27,889 nucleotides of DNA from Smittium culicis (taxonomy: Eukaryota; Kickxellomycota; Harpellomycetes; Harpellales; Legeriomycetaceae), in contig LSSN01005022.1 in NCBI GenBank assembly GCA_001970855.1, forward strand, positions 1-27,889, in the 5' to 3' direction. The translations under genes were made by a program, and so were the position numbers. Below are positions 25,254 to 27,889 of this stretch, in pieces (position 1 is the first letter of the stretch; the number at the start of each line of letters is the position of its first letter). The notes under the pieces were generated by a model. It saw only the letters and a program-made list of their open reading frames with translations. It was not told the origin of the DNA and searched no databases.

Positions 25254-25736
25254 TCATTTGATCCAATTGGTTAGTCTGGTCAGATGATTGCTGGATATCA
25301 TGACTGTAACTGGCCCATCATCCCAAAAAACGCTTATTAAATAAAAATACATATAGTCACGCGTTTTGGCCGAAATTAAAGATCGCCTCCCAAAATCTTT
25401 CGCTTTTTTAATAGCACATCGAGCTGAGAGCAAAATATAATTGGCAACAAATCTCTACTTGTACTAACTCAGGAATTCCCCATTATTTTTCTCTTTTACA
25501 GAAGCTAGATTGCAATTTTCTTTGTTTGATATACCTTTAATTCGACAAAAATCATAAAATAGTCCGCCTGCAAAAGCATATAATTTTGGTCCGCCATCAT
25601 CCCCCAAAATTATACTCAATTTTAAATTCAACTCTAAAACGTATCAGAGATACTCTATAATGAAGGCAGCTTCAAGATGTGACATTACTTCAAGAGGGAA
25701 TTTTTCTGTTGAAGCTTCCCTAATAAACAGCCTCGT
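25254..25736 (-). pseudogene. Unidentified gene relic in a single frame broken by stops
   Basis: One minus-strand frame gives long protein-like stretches. The first, at 25647-25736, contains REASTEKFPLEVMSHLEAAF. The second, 25467-25643, contains LKLSIILGDDGGPKLYAFAG and GGLFYDFCRIKG. The third, 25257-25454, contains YILLSARCAIKKAKDFGRRS and FWDDGPVTVMISSNHLTRL. They are separated only by stops, at 25737-25739, 25644-25646, 25464-25466, 25455-25457 and 25254-25256, with no frame change. The same frame goes on more weakly past 25254 to about 25030 (QFQPTMRRENSRISKPEDVL) with further stops. The DNA is less A+T-rich than its flanks. I do not recognise the family. GDDGGP and WDDGP invite comparison with DDE-type transposases, but that is speculative. 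Chance open frames are the main alternative. Confidence 0.35.
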
Positions 25737-25788
25737 CTATATTAGCAAACTATATTAGGAGGTAGTGTCTAATAGGTTACCTGATTCA

Positions 25789-25843
25789 ACTTTGTATAAT
25801 ATTTAATTCAAATTTCCATATAATACTTTATTAGATACAAAGT
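25789..25843. repeat. Short inverted repeat around an A+T-rich loop
   Basis: ACTTTGTAT at 25789-25797 and its exact complement ATACAAAGT at 25835-25843 flank 37 bases of A+T-rich DNA. It could form a hairpin or be the ends of a tiny MITE-like insertion. No target duplication was identified, and 9-bp matches at this spacing can arise by chance in such DNA. Confidence 0.3.
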
Positions 25844-25978
25844 CCTCGCACCTCTATCAACATGCTATATGTAAAAATATATCTGTATTTATTCACACAC
25901 TAACCCATTATATTCTACTTCCAGCTGTTGCTACATAGTAATTGCTATAATTATTACTATTGATAAATATTTCTATAA

Positions 25979-25993
25979 TTTTTTTTTTTTTTT
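25979..25993. repeat. Poly(T) run of 15
   Basis: An uninterrupted run of 15 T on the plus strand. It could be the A-tail of an old minus-strand retroposed copy, but nothing recognisable adjoins it, so it is recorded as a homopolymer only. Confidence 0.9.
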
Positions 25994-26440
25994 GAAATTT
26001 ATTGAAAATAATTCTATAGATATTTGTATTAAAAATTGGTTAATATAATTTATAGTGGTTACCTATATAACGAAAGACCTTTTTTTAATCCAAAGATTTT
26101 TTTATTAATTTTCGAGATGCATTCAGAAAATAGGAGTGAATTTAAATGCTTTTTTTATTCAATTCAAGATTTTTTTCGTCCCAACGATTATATTATTATT
26201 CTACAAGCTTTTTTATTTTATTTTTATAAAGTTTAAAAAAAAAGATTTTTTAACTACATAATACCTATTTCCACAGTATAGAAATTAACTTTTAATATAT
26301 ATATGTTGTTAATAACATTAAATGCCACAGTCAAATGCATTAATACATTTTTCAAGGATGATCAGTCAAATGTGTAGATCTACGAATACAAATATAACAC
26401 GTTTTTATTCAAGCGATCCGAAATATTTGTGCTTTAATTT

Positions 26441-26464
26441 AATATATTATAATATATTATATAT
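26441..26464. repeat. 10-bp tandem A+T repeat
   Basis: AATATATTAT occurs twice in tandem followed by a partial ATAT. It is a simple A+T satellite-like tract with no further structure seen. Confidence 0.8.
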
Positions 26465-26847
26465 TTAAAGTATTTACTTTATCGAATTTGTACTTAATAT
26501 TGTTAGTTATAAAACTCGTATAAAAAGGTTGGTATTTTCCGACAAAGGAAAAGGCAGAGAACAATATTTTGAGAATTTAATAAAAAAAAACACTAAACTT
26601 TAAAACCAAAATAAAACTAGAATTTGATTAACACATTTTTTTATTCAAATTATATTTTAACAGTGTTTAACAAATTTTAAACCCAAAATTGCAAATAAAA
26701 AAGAGTAAAATTTTAATCTAAATGTCGGGGTGAAGATTTTTAAAGAATAATTATTTAGTATTAAAAGATTAAGTGTATAATGAGCTAGGGTACTTGAAGT
26801 ATTTAAAAAATTTTAACAGAATAACCTTTATAGTAAGGATTACGTTT

Positions 26848-27106
26848 TCATTATACATCAGAGAGGAGACATATTAATTGTTATCATCTTATTGGATAAA
26901 ACTAAAACGAAAATCTAAATCCAATAAAATTAAAGTAAATAAAATGAACTAAAAAAAATTTTATAGTATAAACTGTAACGTACGTAGTAGTGATATCCTT
27001 ATCATCTTTTCTTTCGCAAAGGTACTCTACCAGCATAAAGATTTTCAAACTAAATTTTTATACCTAAGATTATTTAAAATTTTATCTCCCTTCAAAATAT
27101 TAAACG
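26848..27106 (+). repeat. 5' leader of the right retroelement (inverted copy of 1530-1792)
   Basis: Matches the complement of 1530-1792 throughout, beginning at TCATTATAC. The most conserved part is CTTTCGCAAAGGTACTCTACC, 90-110 bp before the gag ATG. It contains a short palindrome-like core (CTTTCGCAAAG), a candidate regulatory site or primer-type sequence. The leader is non-coding on both strands. Confidence 0.8.
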
Positions 27107-27889
27107 ATGGAACAAATAGCTGAAATCCAAGCTCCAGCAAGCCAAGATCAAGTAAGGGTGTTGACCAAACTGGTACAACAACTCCTGCGCAAAAACGAGA
27201 AAAACCAGGAACCAGAGGATCCATACGTCAATACCAGAGCCCCGGTGACAGACTTGAAAGCTTACCCGGAATTCACTGAGGCACTCCCATCGATTGAAGA
27301 AGACTTCTTCCGCTCGTCGCGAACAGAAGAAGAACGCAAGATTGCAGTTTATTCTTGCCCAAGGACTAGTTCTATGAACTAAAACCCTCCTCTACTGAAC
27401 GACTCAGCATCGACTGCAATTAAGAAGGCTGACACAGCCCTATATGGTATCCAAGTGGCTCTTGCTCAAGCAAAAAGACCCATTGACTACTTAGTCCGCC
27501 GAAGAATCCAGGACTACCCTAGACTCAACACCTCTGAGGATCCCGAGGTCATGTTTGAGAGAACTATGAGAGCCCTACTAATGGAAGTAGCCGCTACAGT
27601 AACCCAAGCTAGGTTGGATAACCTACATTAGGGGCTCAAACTTCCAGGAAAACCTACACAGCTCGTCGAAACAGATAAAAAAACCACTGATGGATCAAGA
27701 GGCGCTGGACTCCCTCATTGCCAAGAAACCAGCGGCGAAGCGTCAACGTGTTCATGCCTTCCGCAAGCGACAGCAGAGCTCGAACAACAAGAATTCGATC
27801 AGCAGAAACACTGCTACGGCGCAGAGCACCAACGCTGCAACTACCGCTGAAGCCAATCCAAGCAACAGGACCGCCGACCGCCAGTCAAG
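27107..27889 (+). pseudogene. Gag-like ORF1 of the right retroelement, broken, 3' end outside window
   Basis: Starts at an ATG (ACGATGG) and reads MEQIAEIQAPASQDQVRVL, then Pro/Glu-rich sequence, FTEALPSIEEDFFRS, a Gln/Ala block (YGIQVALAQAKRPIDYLV), TMRALLMEVAATVTQARL, KKPAAKRQRVHAFRKRQQ and a Ser/Asn/Thr/Ala-rich tail. Two in-frame stops interrupt it: TAA at 27380-27382, where the left copy has Tyr, and TAG at 27629-27631, where the left copy has Lys. A run of seven A at 27677-27683 shifts the frame, after which the conserved sequence resumes as PLMDQEALDSLIAKK. It is presumably the nucleocapsid-like protein of the element. The basic cluster would suit RNA binding; no zinc knuckle or known gag domain is recognised. 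Confidence 0.75.

Larger units (their letters stand above)
25737..26847. other. A+T-rich intergenic DNA, no gene seen
   Basis: This 1.1-kb stretch between the unidentified relic and the right retroelement is very A+T-rich. It holds a 9-bp inverted repeat, a run of 15 T and a 10-bp direct repeat, listed separately. A 66-codon frame at 26036-26236 on the plus strand opens with TTG, has no ATG near its start and was not accepted as a gene. Confidence 0.6.
26848..27889 (+). mobile_element. DIRS-like retrotransposon copy, 5' part, running off the right edge
   Basis: Second copy of the family seen at 1-1792, in the opposite orientation. It consists of the leader (26848-27106) and most of the gag-like frame. 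Base composition is clearly richer in G+C from 27107 onward than in the flanking DNA, and the copy is better preserved than the left one: its start ATG is present and lesions are few. The RT part lies beyond the right edge, so assignment to the DIRS group rests on the left copy. Confidence 0.8.

Noticed and set aside
25016..25261. Plus-strand frame of 81 codons with two hydrophobic stretches and a signal-peptide-like start
   Set aside because: It opens with an ATG, but it overlaps the minus-strand relic region, has no homologue I can name, and its hydrophobic part may simply be the complement of a charged or aromatic minus-strand relic. Too weak to call a gene.
25301..25610. Repeated CATCATCCC-AAAA words at 25317 and 25596
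   Set aside because: Similarity does not extend beyond about 12 bases, so this is not a real tandem or dispersed repeat. Both encode DDG in the relic frame.
26036..26236. Plus-strand frame of 66 codons rich in Phe, Tyr and Ile
   Set aside because: It begins at TTG, and the A+T-rich composition alone explains the Phe/Tyr/Ile content. No motif is seen.

Overview
The window looks like nuclear DNA of a fungus with an A+T-rich genome. It has a short GT-AG intron, Ser/Asn-rich proteins, very A+T-rich intergenic DNA and better-preserved, more G+C-rich retroelement copies. From memory, the gag-like reading frames at both ends resemble repeats of gut-dwelling Harpellales (Smittium and relatives). That placement is an inference and was not tested by search.

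Layout. Positions 1-1792 hold a decayed DIRS-like retrotransposon on the minus strand, running off the left edge. Positions 1793-2476 are A+T-rich DNA with no gene seen. Positions 2477-21965 are one giant minus-strand gene of two exons joined by an 85-nt intron (21248-21332), predicted to encode 6,467 residues. Its first ~420 residues match the N-terminus of SZT2, the large scaffold of the KICSTOR complex that links GATOR1 to lysosomes and amino-acid control of TORC1 in animals. Positions 21966-24226 hold no intact gene, but the plus strand carries three short stretches, in the right order, that resemble protein kinase subdomains VIa, VII and IX. Positions 24227-24532 encode a small Cys-containing protein with a GPI-anchor-like tail. 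Positions 24718-24999 hold a small basic reading frame of unknown function. Positions 25254-25736 (minus) read as one protein-like frame broken by stop codons, an unidentified gene relic. Positions 25737-26847 are A+T-rich with simple repeats. From 26848 to the right edge a second copy of the same retroelement lies on the plus strand.

Only the SZT2-like gene is clearly functional from sequence. The two retroelement copies share a ~260-bp leader and gag-like frame, face away from each other, and so form a long inverted repeat around the gene. They carry different inactivating lesions. The most notable content is an SZT2 homologue in a probable fungus at nearly twice the animal length; fungi in which TORC1 control is best studied (budding and fission yeast) lack KICSTOR.
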